Positions 49,388-58,911 of a stretch of 64,000 nucleotides of DNA are shown here, one piece after another. The notes under the pieces were generated by a model. It worked only from the letters and a program-made list of their open reading frames with translations. It ran no database searches and was not told the origin of the DNA. This DNA comes from Blastococcus sp. TF02A-30 (GTDB lineage Bacteria > Actinomycetota > Actinomycetes > Mycobacteriales > Geodermatophilaceae), in NCBI RefSeq assembly GCF_003319185.1, contig NZ_QOHJ01000005.1:1-64000 (forward strand), given 5' to 3'. The translations under genes and the position numbers were made by a program. The stretch's first letter is position 1, and every line of letters starts with the position of its first letter.

Positions 49388-49537
49388 CTCGGCAGTCCTC
49401 AGTTCTGGCAGTAGCTCGTCTACGGGCGCGGACAGCGGAACGCCCCGGCTGTCCGTTCCGGGGAGCTGCGGCTCCGGGATCGGAGCTGTGCGTCGACGTG
49501 GCCGACGGGCGCAGCAGCTCTCTACTGTGCCACATCT
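49388..49537 (-). promoter_or_regulatory. rplS leader and promoter region
   Basis: Gap between the Nudix gene and rplS. It contains the inverted repeat CCCCGG...CCGGGG and a less GC-rich stretch near 49517-49537 (CTACTGTGCCACATCTTC). No riboswitch or clear promoter boxes recognised. Confidence 0.35.
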
Positions 49538-50050
49538 TCAGCCGACGATGCGCGGCGGCCCCGTCCACGGGCCTTCGCGCAGCTCCGTCAGCAGCTCGGC
49601 GAGCCCCGCGGGCGCGAACGTCTCCGGGCTCGCCGCGATCTCCGCCGCGCTCCACCACCGGTGCGGTTCGTCGGCCAGCAGCTCCAGCTCGGTGCGCGCG
49701 CCGGGGACGACGGCGTGGACGACGTCGCGCAGCACGAAGTACGTCTCCCGGTTGTCGTACTCGACGCCGGCGAAGGGACCGACGAAGCGGCGCAGCCACA
49801 CCGGGCCCTCGAGCGCGGCCGGGTCGGCGTCCAGGCCGATCTCCTCGGCCAGCTCGCGGACGGCGGCCGCGCGCAGCGGCTCGCCGTCCTCCACTCCCCC
49901 GCCGGGCGTGTACCAGAACAGCACGTCGCCCGGGGGCACCGCCGGATCGGTGAGCCGGGCACCGAGCAGCAGCACGCGCCCGGCCGGGTCCAGGACGACG
50001 ACGCGCGCCGACGGCCGGACCAGCGCCCTCGCCCGCCCGCCCCGGGTCAC
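49538..50050 (-). CDS. Nudix hydrolase
   Basis: A 170-aa Nudix protein. The box [20 protein letters not shown] is complete (G-x5-E-x7-REUxEExGU, ending IGL). The substrate, some nucleoside diphosphate linked to X, cannot be told. GTG at 50050 overlaps the trmD stop by 4 bases, so it is co-translated with trmD. Confidence 0.93.
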   Translation of the reverse strand: MTRGGRARALVRPSARVVVLDPAGRVLLLGARLTDPAVPPGDVLFWYTPGGGVEDGEPLRAAAVRELAEEIGLDADPAALEGPVWLRRFVGPFAGVEYDNRETYFVLRDVVHAVVPGARTELELLADEPHRWWSAAEIAASPETFAPAGLAELLTELREGPWTGPPRIVG

Positions 50051-50790
50051 GAGCTCTCCAGGACCGCCCGGTCGGCCGGCCCGAGCGCGTCCTCGGGCAG
50101 CGCGGACAGCAGGTCGGGACGGCGCTGCGCGGTGCGCCGCAGCGACTGCTCGCGCCGCCACCGGGCGATCGCGGCGTGGTCGCCGGACAGCAGCACGGGT
50201 GGCACCTCGTGCCCGCGCCAGTCGGCCGGCCGGGTGTAGGAGGGACCCTCGAGCAGGCCGTCGGCGTGCGAGTCGAACTCCACCGACTCGCGGTTGCCGA
50301 CGACGCCGGGGATCAGGCGGGTGACCGCCTCGACCATGACCAGCACGGCGGACTCCCCGCCGGCCAGCACGTAGTCGCCGATGGAGACCTCGGACACCGG
50401 ACCGGCGTCGGCGGCCCAGTCGGCGACCCGCTGGTCGATGCCTTCGTAGCGGCCGCAGGCGAAGACGAGCCCCGGCTCGGCGGCCCACTCGGCGGCCATC
50501 CGCTGGGTGAACGGGCGACCGGCCGGCGTGGGCACGACCAGCCGGGTGCCGGGCGGCCGGACCGCCTCCAGGGCGCGGCCCCACGGCTCGGGCTTCATGA
50601 CCATGCCGGGACCGCCGCCGTACGGGGCGTCGTCGACGGTGCGGTGCACGTCGTCGGTCCACTGCCGCAGGTCGTGCACCGCGATGCTGACCAGCCCGCG
50701 CTCGGCGGCCTTGCCCAGCAGCGACTGGCCGAGCGGCGCCAGGTACTCGGGGAAGATCGTGACGACCTGGATGTCGTAGGCCGCGGTCAC
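50047..50790 (-). CDS. trmD: tRNA (guanine-37-N1)-methyltransferase
   Basis: SPOUT enzyme for m1G37, needed for reading frame. The 247-aa protein has VVTIFPEY, the knot loops [24 protein letters not shown] and [16 protein letters not shown], and a C-terminal helical domain. GTG at 50790 overlaps the rimM stop. Normal length for the family. Confidence 0.97.
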   Translation of the reverse strand: MTAAYDIQVVTIFPEYLAPLGQSLLGKAAERGLVSIAVHDLRQWTDDVHRTVDDAPYGGGPGMVMKPEPWGRALEAVRPPGTRLVVPTPAGRPFTQRMAAEWAAEPGLVFACGRYEGIDQRVADWAADAGPVSEVSIGDYVLAGGESAVLVMVEAVTRLIPGVVGNRESVEFDSHADGLLEGPSYTRPADWRGHEVPPVLLSGDHAAIARWRREQSLRRTAQRRPDLLSALPEDALGPADRAVLESS

Positions 50791-51332
50791 AGCTCCAGCA
50801 GCCCCTCGGGCGGGTCGAGGACCAGGAAGCCGCCGGCGACGTCGACGGTCGGGACGATCGCCGCGACGAACGGCACGAGGGCGTCGGCGGCCCCCGGACG
50901 GCGGACGACCAGCAGGTCCTGCGCCTCGTGGCGCACGGCGGTCACCTCGCCGACCACCGAGCCGTCGGTCAGCCGCGCGGAGAGGCCGACCAGCTGGTGG
51001 TCGTAGAAGGAGTCCGGCTCGTCGAGCTCGGGGAGGTCGGCGACCGGCACGAGGAGCAGGGTGTTGCGCAGGGTGTCGACGTCCTCGCGGGTGGCGTAGA
51101 CGTCCCCGGAGGGCGCGGCCAGCTGCAGCAGCAGCGTGCCGCTGTGCCAGCGCCGGTCGACGACGGTGAGCGGCCCGCGCTCGGGCGGATCGGTGCGCAG
51201 GACCTGGCCGGGGGCGAACCGCAGCTCGGGGTCGTCGGTGCGCACCTCGACGGTGGTCAGACCACGGACACCGTGGGGTCGGCCGATGCGGCCGACCACC
51301 ACGGTGTCGGTGTCGTTCGAGGGCTCCGGCAA
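50787..51332 (-). CDS. rimM: Ribosome maturation factor RimM
   Basis: Helps assembly of the 30S head. The 181-aa protein has the N-terminal RimM domain ([19 protein letters not shown]) and a PRC-barrel ([32 protein letters not shown]). The start is TTG at 51332. Between khpA and trmD as usual. Confidence 0.95.
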   Translation of the reverse strand: MPEPSNDTDTVVVGRIGRPHGVRGLTTVEVRTDDPELRFAPGQVLRTDPPERGPLTVVDRRWHSGTLLLQLAAPSGDVYATREDVDTLRNTLLLVPVADLPELDEPDSFYDHQLVGLSARLTDGSVVGEVTAVRHEAQDLLVVRRPGAADALVPFVAAIVPTVDVAGGFLVLDPPEGLLEL

Positions 51333-51343
51333 GGGAGGCGTGC

Positions 51344-51580
51344 TCAGCGCCCGTCGGTGTCGACGACGTCGACCCGCAGGCCACGCCCCCCGACACCGGT
51401 CATCACCTGGCGCAGCGCCTTGGCGGTGCGCCCCCCGCGGCCGATGACCTTCCCGAGGTCGTCCGGGTGCACCCGGATCTCGAGGGTCTTGCCGCGGCGG
51501 TTGGTGAGCAGGTCGACGGTCACGTCCTCCGGGTGGTCGACGATGCCCTTGACCAGGTGCTCGAGCGCTTCTTCGAGCAC
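51344..51580 (-). CDS. khpA: KH domain RNA-binding protein KhpA
   Basis: A 78-aa single KH-domain protein, with the loop [13 protein letters not shown] and an N-terminal [16 protein letters not shown] helix. Conserved between rpsP and rimM in Gram-positives; acts with KhpB in cell elongation or small-RNA handling in Firmicutes. GTG at 51580, three bases after the rpsP stop. Confidence 0.94.
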   Translation of the reverse strand: MLEEALEHLVKGIVDHPEDVTVDLLTNRRGKTLEIRVHPDDLGKVIGRGGRTAKALRQVMTGVGGRGLRVDVVDTDGR

Positions 51581-51583
51581 GTC

Positions 51584-52060
51584 TTACTCGGCGGGCGTCT
51601 CGGCGGCGGCGTCCGCGGCGGGGGCCTCGGGCGCAGCGTCGGCAGCCGGTGCCTCGTCGGCGGCGGCCTTCTTCGGAGCGGCCTTCTTCTTGGCGGTGGT
51701 CGCCTCGGTGGTCGGCTCGTCCATGCCGGCGCGGACGGCGGCCTCGTAGAGGGCCTTCTTGTCCGGCTTCGGCTCGGCGACCTTCATCGGGGCCGGAGCC
51801 GGCTCGCCCTTGAACTTCTGCCAGTCACCGGTGACCCGGAGGATGGCGGCGACGGCCTCGGTCGGCTGGGCGCCGACGGACAGCCAGTACTGGGCGCGCT
51901 CGCTGTCGACCTCGATGAAGGAGGGCTCCTCCTTCGGGTGGTACTTGCCGATCGTCTCGATCGAACGGCCGTCCCGCTTGGTGCGGGCGTCGGCGACGAC
52001 GATGCGGTAGTACGGCGCGCGCATCTTGCCCAGGCGCATGAGCTTGATCTTGGTGGCCAC
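51584..52060 (-). CDS. rpsP: 30S ribosomal protein S16
   Basis: The first 80 residues are S16: [35 protein letters not shown] and [16 protein letters not shown]. Then 78 residues of a Lys/Ala/Glu-rich extension ([15 protein letters not shown]) follow, about doubling the normal length, as in other actinobacteria. GTG at 52060. First gene of rpsP-khpA-rimM-trmD-Nudix. Confidence 0.96.
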   Translation of the reverse strand: MATKIKLMRLGKMRAPYYRIVVADARTKRDGRSIETIGKYHPKEEPSFIEVDSERAQYWLSVGAQPTEAVAAILRVTGDWQKFKGEPAPAPMKVAEPKPDKKALYEAAVRAGMDEPTTEATTAKKKAAPKKAAADEAPAADAAPEAPAADAAAETPAE

Positions 52061-52183
52061 GGTGTGTGGTGTTCTCCTCGAACGCTGTGTGGTTGCTCGC
52101 CGGCCGGACGCGTGGGGGTACGCCGGGGCGGAGCGATGGACACGCGCGGGCCCGGTGAGAGGGCCGCACCCGACGTGTTCGAC

Positions 52184-52205
52184 CCGCCATTGTGCCAGAT
52201 GGCGG
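52184..52205 (-). terminator. Terminator after proS
   Basis: CCGCCAT, loop TGTGCCAG, ATGGCGG: a 7-bp stem starting 12 bases past the proS stop. The rpsP promoter should lie in 52061-52183. Confidence 0.65.
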
Positions 52206-52216
52206 CGGGCCGCTTC

Positions 52217-53965
52217 CTACCCCCGCACGGCGGCGAGCACGCGAGCGCCGGCCTCGGCGACCGGCACCTCCTCGCGCTCGCCGGTCTTCCGGTCGCGGAC
52301 CTCGATGACGCCCTCGGCCAGGCCGCGGCCGACCGTGACGATGGTCGGCATCCCCAGCAGCTCGGCGTCCTTGAACTTCACGCCGGGGCTGACCTTGGGC
52401 CGGTCGTCGAAGAGCACGGTGAGCCCGGCGGCCACCAGCTCGCCGGCCAGCGCCTCGGCGGCCTCGAAGACGGCGGCGTCCTTGCCGGTGGCGACGAGGT
52501 GCACGTCCGCCGGCGCGACCGACCGCGGCCACACCAGGCCGAGCTCGTCGTGGGTGGACTCGGCGATCGCGGCGACGGCGCGCGAGACGCCGATGCCGTA
52601 GGAGCCCATCGTGACCGTGACGAGCTTGCCGTTCTCGTCGAGCACCTTCAGGTCCAGCGCCTCGGCGTACTTGCGGCCGAGCTGGAAGATGTGGCCCATC
52701 TCCACGCCGCGGGCCAGCTCCAGCGGACCCGAACCGTCCGGCGCGGGGTCGCCCTCGAGCACCTCGGCGGCCTCGATGACGCCGTCCCAGGTGAAGTCGC
52801 GGCCGGCGACCAGGCCGAAGACGTGCTTGCCGGGCTCGTTGGCGCCGGTGATCCAGCGGGTGCCCGCGACCACCCGCGGGTCGACCAGGTAGCGGATGCC
52901 CGACCCGCTGTCGGCGCCCAGCACCTGCGGGCCGATGTAGCCCTTCACCAGAGCGGGGTGCTCGTCGAACTCGGTGAACGGCTCGACCTCGGCCGGGGAG
53001 AGCTGGGCCTCCAGCCGCTTGGCGTCGACCTCGCGGTCGCCGGGGAGGCCGATGACCAGCGGTTCGCGGGTGCCGTCGGGGTGGACCAGGGTGACGACGA
53101 CGTTCTTGAGCGTCGAGGCGGCGGTGTAGCCGGCGTCGGGGAACAGCTGCTGCGCGACGGCGACCAGCGACTCGATGGTCGGGGTGTCGGGGGTGTCCTC
53201 GACGTGCGCGGCCGGCTGGCCCTCGACCGGGATCTCGTCGGGGACGACGGTGGTGACCGCCTCGACGTTGGCCGCGTAGCCCCCGGGCGACCGGACGAAG
53301 GTGTCCTCGCCGATCGGCGTCGGGTGCAGGAACTCCTCGCTCTTCGAGCCGCCCATGGCGCCGGACATCGCCGAGACGATCACGTAGTCCAGGCCCAGCC
53401 GGTCGAAGATCCTGATGTAGGCGGCGCGGTGCGCGGCGTAGCTCCGGTCCAGGCCGGCGTCGTCGACGTCGAAGGAGTAGCTGTCCTTCATCGTGAACTC
53501 GCGGCCGCGGAACAGCCCGGCCCGGGGTCGCGCCTCGTCCCGGTACTTGGTCTGGATCTGGTACAGCGAGACCGGCAGGTCCTTGTAGGAGCCGTAGAGG
53601 TCCTTCACCAGGAGCGTGAACATCTCCTCGTGCGTGGGACCGAGGAGGAAGTCGTTGCCGCGGCGGTCCTGCAGCCGGAACAGGTTGGGCCCGTACTCGG
53701 TCCACCGGTTGGTCGCCTCGTAGGGCTCGCGCGGCAGCAGCGCCGGGAAGTGCACCTCCTGCGCGCCCATCGCGTCCATCTCCTCGCGGACGATGCGCTC
53801 CACGTTGCGGAACACGCGGAAGCCCAGCGGCAGCCAGGTGAACCCGCCGGGTGCGGCCCGGCGGATGTACCCACCGCGCGCGAGCAGGCGGTGGCTGGGG
53901 ACCTCGGCGTCGGCCGGGTCGTCGCGGAGGGTGCGCAGGAACAGCGTCGACATGCGAAGGAGCAC
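52217..53965 (-). CDS. proS: Prolyl-tRNA synthetase
   Basis: Class II synthetase, bacterial type with an editing insertion. The 582-aa protein has motif 1 in the [20 protein letters not shown] region, motif 2 [18 protein letters not shown], motif 3 [15 protein letters not shown], the GPTHEEMFT segment, the INS editing domain between about residues 225 and 390, and a C-terminal anticodon domain. GTG at 53965 or ATG at 53953. In M. tuberculosis proS is close to rimP, not beside rpsP, so its place here is a rearrangement. Confidence 0.96.
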   Translation of the reverse strand: MLLRMSTLFLRTLRDDPADAEVPSHRLLARGGYIRRAAPGGFTWLPLGFRVFRNVERIVREEMDAMGAQEVHFPALLPREPYEATNRWTEYGPNLFRLQDRRGNDFLLGPTHEEMFTLLVKDLYGSYKDLPVSLYQIQTKYRDEARPRAGLFRGREFTMKDSYSFDVDDAGLDRSYAAHRAAYIRIFDRLGLDYVIVSAMSGAMGGSKSEEFLHPTPIGEDTFVRSPGGYAANVEAVTTVVPDEIPVEGQPAAHVEDTPDTPTIESLVAVAQQLFPDAGYTAASTLKNVVVTLVHPDGTREPLVIGLPGDREVDAKRLEAQLSPAEVEPFTEFDEHPALVKGYIGPQVLGADSGSGIRYLVDPRVVAGTRWITGANEPGKHVFGLVAGRDFTWDGVIEAAEVLEGDPAPDGSGPLELARGVEMGHIFQLGRKYAEALDLKVLDENGKLVTVTMGSYGIGVSRAVAAIAESTHDELGLVWPRSVAPADVHLVATGKDAAVFEAAEALAGELVAAGLTVLFDDRPKVSPGVKFKDAELLGMPTIVTVGRGLAEGVIEVRDRKTGEREEVPVAEAGARVLAAVRG

Positions 53966-54013
53966 GGGAGGAGTCTCCCAGGCTGGACGAGCGGTTCCTC
54001 CCGCGCCCCGGTG

Positions 54014-54196
54014 TCAGGCCGGTTCGGGCACGCCGCCCGGATCGCCGCCCGGGTCGTCGGGCGTCGGCTCGATCGGCGGGGGCGGCAGCGTGTCCGGGGT
54101 GTCGGGCAGCAGCTCACCGGGATCGTCGGGGACCGGCTGGTCGGGGTCGATGAGCGGGTCCGGTTCTGGGATCGGCGCGACCATGACCCGAGTCAA
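54014..54196 (-). CDS. Small Pro/Asp-rich protein
   Basis: A 60-aa ORF, almost wholly Pro, Asp, Glu and Gly (PDPLIDPDQPVPDDPGE...), predicted disordered. ATG at 54196, eight bases after the amidohydrolase stop. No domain known. It could be a real small protein or spurious. Confidence 0.4.
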   Translation of the reverse strand: MTRVMVAPIPEPDPLIDPDQPVPDDPGELLPDTPDTLPPPPIEPTPDDPGGDPGGVPEPA

Positions 54197-54203
54197 CCAG
54201 TGA

Positions 54204-55291
54204 TCAGCCGACGACGCGGCCGCGCAGGACCGTCCGCTGCGGCGACTGCAACGTCACGAGATCGGCGCGCGGGTCGCGCTCGTAGACGACGACGTCGGCG
54301 GGCGCACCTTCCTCGATGCCGCGCAGCCCCAGCCACTCGCGCGCCGCCCACGAGCCCGCGGCCAGCGCCGCCTCGGCGGGGATGCCGGCCTCGCACAGCG
54401 CCCGGATCTCGTCGGCGATGACGCCGTGCTCGATGCCACCGCCGGCGTCGGTCCCGGCGAAGACCGGCACGCCGGCCTCGAAGGCCGCCCGCACGACCGC
54501 TCCGGAGTTCGCGTGCAGCCGGCGCATCGTGCTGGCGTACGAGGGGAACTTCGCCTCGCCCTGCGCGGCGAACCCCGGGAAGTTCTCGACGTTGACCAGC
54601 GTCGGGACGACGGCCGTGCCCCGGCGGGCCATCTCGGCGATGAGGTCCTCGGTCAGCCCGGTGCCGTGCTCGATGCAGTCGATGCCCGCCTCGATCAGCG
54701 CCGGCAGCGCGTCGGTGCCGAAGGTGTGCGCGGTGACGCGGGCGCCCTCCTCGTGCGCGGCGGCGATGGCCGCGGCGACGACGTCGGCGGGCCACTCGGG
54801 CGCGAGGTCGCCGACCCCGCGGTCGATCCAGTCCCCCACGAGCTTGACCCAGCCGTCGCCGCGGCGGGCCTGCACCCGCGTCTGCTCGACCAGCTCCTCG
54901 GGCTCGATCTCGACGCCCAGCCCGGGGATGTACCGGCGGGTGCGGGCGATGTGCCGCCCGGCGCGGATGATCGTCGGCAGGTCGGGGTCGTCGTCGAGGG
55001 CCCGGGTGTCCACCGGCGAGCCGCAGTCGCGCAGCGCGAGGACGCCCGCCGCGCGCTCGGTCAGCGCCTGGGCGCGGGCGTCGGCGAGGTCCTCGGCGTG
55101 CCCGCCGCCGCGCAGCAGGCCGACGTGGCAGTGCGCGTCCACCAGCCCGGGCAGCAGCCAGCCACCCCGGCTGACCGTCTCCGCACCGGGCACCGGCTCG
55201 AAGGTGAACCGGCCGTCGCGCACCCAGACGTCGCGGTGCTCCCCCTCGGGGAGCACGACGCCGGACAGGTGCAGCGACGGCAGCGGCTCGG

Positions 55292-55295
<4 letters not shown>
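54204..55295 (-). CDS. Amidohydrolase
   Basis: A 363-aa amidohydrolase-superfamily protein, imidazolonepropionase/PHP-like branch. Metal ligands visible are DAHCHVG (HxH after beta-1), the Lys in WVKLVGD, His in VTAHTFG and IEHGTGL, and the Asp in FAGTDAGG. Substrate unknown. GTG at 55295 overlaps the ffh stop. Rv2915c holds the same place next to ffh. Confidence 0.9.
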
Positions 55296-56857
<1,562 letters not shown>

Positions 56858-57145
56858 AGCACGTCCTCAGCAGTCACGGGCGCAGCACGGGGCGCGCCAC
56901 CTGACCCCAGGGTATCGAGGCCCCCGCGGGTCGGCCGTCGCGCGACGGTCCCGGCCGCGGCGCCGCGCGGACCGACGCCCGCCGGGGGATGACAGGTGAA
57001 GGCTGCTTCATCTATCGTGGGATCCGCGAGGGGAGTACCCGAACCGCATCCGCGACGCCGCACCCGTCAGTCCCGGCCCCCAGACCCGGGTCCGGCCGAT
57101 CCCCCGGGATCGCGGGGAGACCTCGCCGCAGCACCGGAGACGCCC
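56858..57145. promoter_or_regulatory. Divergent region between ffh and the USP-like gene
   Basis: A 288-base gap. On the plus strand ATGACA (56989-56994) and TATCGT (57013-57018), 18 bases apart, make a possible promoter whose transcript would begin around 57025, exactly where the riboswitch-like element starts. The ffh promoter (minus) should lie in 56858-56980. Confidence 0.5.
57021..57130 (+). promoter_or_regulatory. Putative yybP-ykoY (Mn2+) riboswitch
   Basis: The 5' element GCGAGGGGAGTA (57026-57037) and the 3' element GGGGAGACCTCGC (57114-57126) are the two hallmark sequences of this RNA class, and their outer parts GCGAGG and CCTCGC pair perfectly as stem P1. GTCAG (57066-57070), often seen between them in actinobacterial copies, is present. 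The usual GC after AGUA is here CC. The element ends 19 bases before the next start codon. In known cases Mn2+ bound between the two loops turns on manganese export or related genes. Confidence 0.7.
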
Positions 57146-57589
57146 GTGACCCTCCAGGTGACCCACCCCCCGGCCGCTCCCCCGGCCGCCCCTCCACCCG
57201 CGGCCCGCCCCGCCCCGCCCCGGAGCGCGCGCCGCCTGCTCGCCGTCGTGACCGATGCGGGGACCGCGGCCGCGAGCGTCGACGCCGCCCTGGCGGAGGC
57301 GGACCGGGCCGGAGCCGCTGCGCTGCACGTGGCCGTGGTCCTCCCCCGGACGCCGTTCACCCTCGACGCCGGGCTGCTGGCCCGCCTGTCGGAGGAGGCG
57401 GACCGGGCGGTGGTGGAGCTCATGGGCCTGGTCTCCCGCCGCACCGCCGGCGCCGCGCACCGGACCACGCTGAGCGTCCACCTGGTCCGCGGGCTCCGGG
57501 GACGGCGGCGGGAGCGGGTCCTGGACCGGCTGGCGTCGCGCCTGGCCCGGCGGCTGGACGCGGTCCGGGTGGGCGGGCCGCTGCGGTGA
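57146..57589 (+). CDS. Universal-stress-protein-like protein
   Basis: A 147-aa protein with a Pro/Ala-rich N-terminus of 25 residues, then an alternating alpha/beta pattern as in UspA: RRLLAVVTDAGTAAASVDAAL, ALHVAVVLPRTPF. A GxxGxG nucleotide loop is not present. GTG at 57146 has GGAG six bases ahead. The stop overlaps the GTG of the baeRF3 gene (GTGA). The family call is tentative. Confidence 0.6.
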   Translation: MTLQVTHPPAAPPAAPPPAARPAPPRSARRLLAVVTDAGTAAASVDAALAEADRAGAAALHVAVVLPRTPFTLDAGLLARLSEEADRAVVELMGLVSRRTAGAAHRTTLSVHLVRGLRGRRRERVLDRLASRLARRLDAVRVGGPLR

Positions 57590-58635
57590 CCACCACCCTG
57601 GACCGGATCGGCTGGCCCTCCCCCGAGCAGGTGTTCGCCCTGCACTCGGTGCGCGACGAGCCCTGCATCTCGCTGCTGGCCGCCACCACCCCGGCGCCGG
57701 CCATGACCGACGAGGACGCGCGGCGGCTGCGCCGGCTTGCGCAGGACGCGGCAGCACGCCTGGCCGCTGCCGGCGTCCCGGACCGGGACGCGCTCGTCGC
57801 CGCCCTCGAGGACGTGGTCACCGGCGCCCGGCGGGGACCGACCGGAGCCGGGATCGCGCTGTACCTCAGCCGGCACGTCCGCGAGGTCGTCCGCCTGCCG
57901 GTGCCCGTCACCGAGCGGGTGGTGGTGGATCCGACGTTCGCCACGCGGGACCTGGTCCGCTCGCTGCACCGCACCCCGCGGCACGTCGTCCTGCTGCTGT
58001 CCGAGCGCCAGGCCCGGCTGCTCGAGGGCGTGGCCGACGACCTCCGCCCACCACCGCGCTCCGCGTTCCCGATCACGGCGGACGGGGCGCCGCTCGACGC
58101 CTTCCTCCGGCGCGTCGACGAAGCGCTCGGCGCCCACCTGCGGCTGCACCCCGCGCCACTGGTGCTGGTCGGCGCCGAGCGGGTCGTGGGACGGTTCCGC
58201 CGGTCGTCGCGGAACACCGGCCGGCTGGCGGGGACGGTGGCCGCCAACGTCACCCGGTTCCCCCTGGTCGACCTGGTGCAGCGGATCAGGGTGGTGCTCG
58301 ACGCCTACCTCCTCGGCCGGCAGGACGAGGCGCTCCAGCACCTGGACCGGCGGCGGTCCCGGCAGGCGGTGGTCGACGGCATCGACGCCGCGTGGCTGGC
58401 CGCCCGGCGCGAGCGCCCGGAGATGCTGGCCGTGGAGGAGAGCTTCACCTACGCGGCGCGGCTGAGCGCCGACGGCGACTTCCTGGTCCCGGCCGACGAC
58501 GTCGAGCACCCCGACGTCGTGGACGACGTGGTGGACGAGCTGATCGAGACGGTCATCCTCCGCGGCGGGTGGATCGCCTTCGTCGACGACGGCGCCCTGG
58601 CCGAGCACGGCCGCGTCGCGCTGAGCGTGCGGTGA
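57586..58635 (+). CDS. baeRF family 3 protein (archaeo-eukaryotic release-factor-like)
   Basis: A 349-aa protein resembling the bacterial archaeo-eukaryotic release factor family 3, with PCISLLAATTPAP in the N-domain, PRHVVLLLSERQARLLEGVAD in the core and a C-terminal eL30-like part. The GGQ motif of true release factors is not present. The bacterial families are thought to act in ribosome hibernation or rescue under stress; function here is unproven. Translationally coupled to the USP-like gene and downstream of the riboswitch-like element. Confidence 0.72.
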   Translation: MTTTLDRIGWPSPEQVFALHSVRDEPCISLLAATTPAPAMTDEDARRLRRLAQDAAARLAAAGVPDRDALVAALEDVVTGARRGPTGAGIALYLSRHVREVVRLPVPVTERVVVDPTFATRDLVRSLHRTPRHVVLLLSERQARLLEGVADDLRPPPRSAFPITADGAPLDAFLRRVDEALGAHLRLHPAPLVLVGAERVVGRFRRSSRNTGRLAGTVAANVTRFPLVDLVQRIRVVLDAYLLGRQDEALQHLDRRRSRQAVVDGIDAAWLAARRERPEMLAVEESFTYAARLSADGDFLVPADDVEHPDVVDDVVDELIETVILRGGWIAFVDDGALAEHGRVALSVR

Positions 58636-58642
58636 CCCGGGG

Positions 58643-58831
58643 TCAGGCGGCGTGCCGCAGGCCGTGCACCTCGGGAACTCCGACGACGCCGAGCACCAGG
58701 GCGGCCCCGCAGTCGGCGCAGGCCCACTCCGGGCACTCCCCGCCGTCCTCGGTGTGGCCGTCCACGCACGGCGGCTGCACGAACTCGCGCTCGTCGCCGC
58801 AGTCGGAGCAGTGCCACAGCTGGCTGTCCAC
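58643..58831 (-). CDS. Small zinc-ribbon-like protein
   Basis: A 62-aa acidic protein with CSDC and CADC (CxxC pairs 31 residues apart) and two more Cys, likely binding one zinc. GTG at 58831. It starts 80 bases past the glnD stop and ends convergent with the baeRF3 gene. No named family. Confidence 0.65.
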   Translation of the reverse strand: MDSQLWHCSDCGDEREFVQPPCVDGHTEDGGECPEWACADCGAALVLGVVGVPEVHGLRHAA

Positions 58832-58911
58832 GCGCCCGTCCTTCCCCCGGTGGGACCGTTCCGTCCCGCTCGCCCTCGACGGTCGCACGGTCCACCGACA
58901 GGCGGGCGGAC

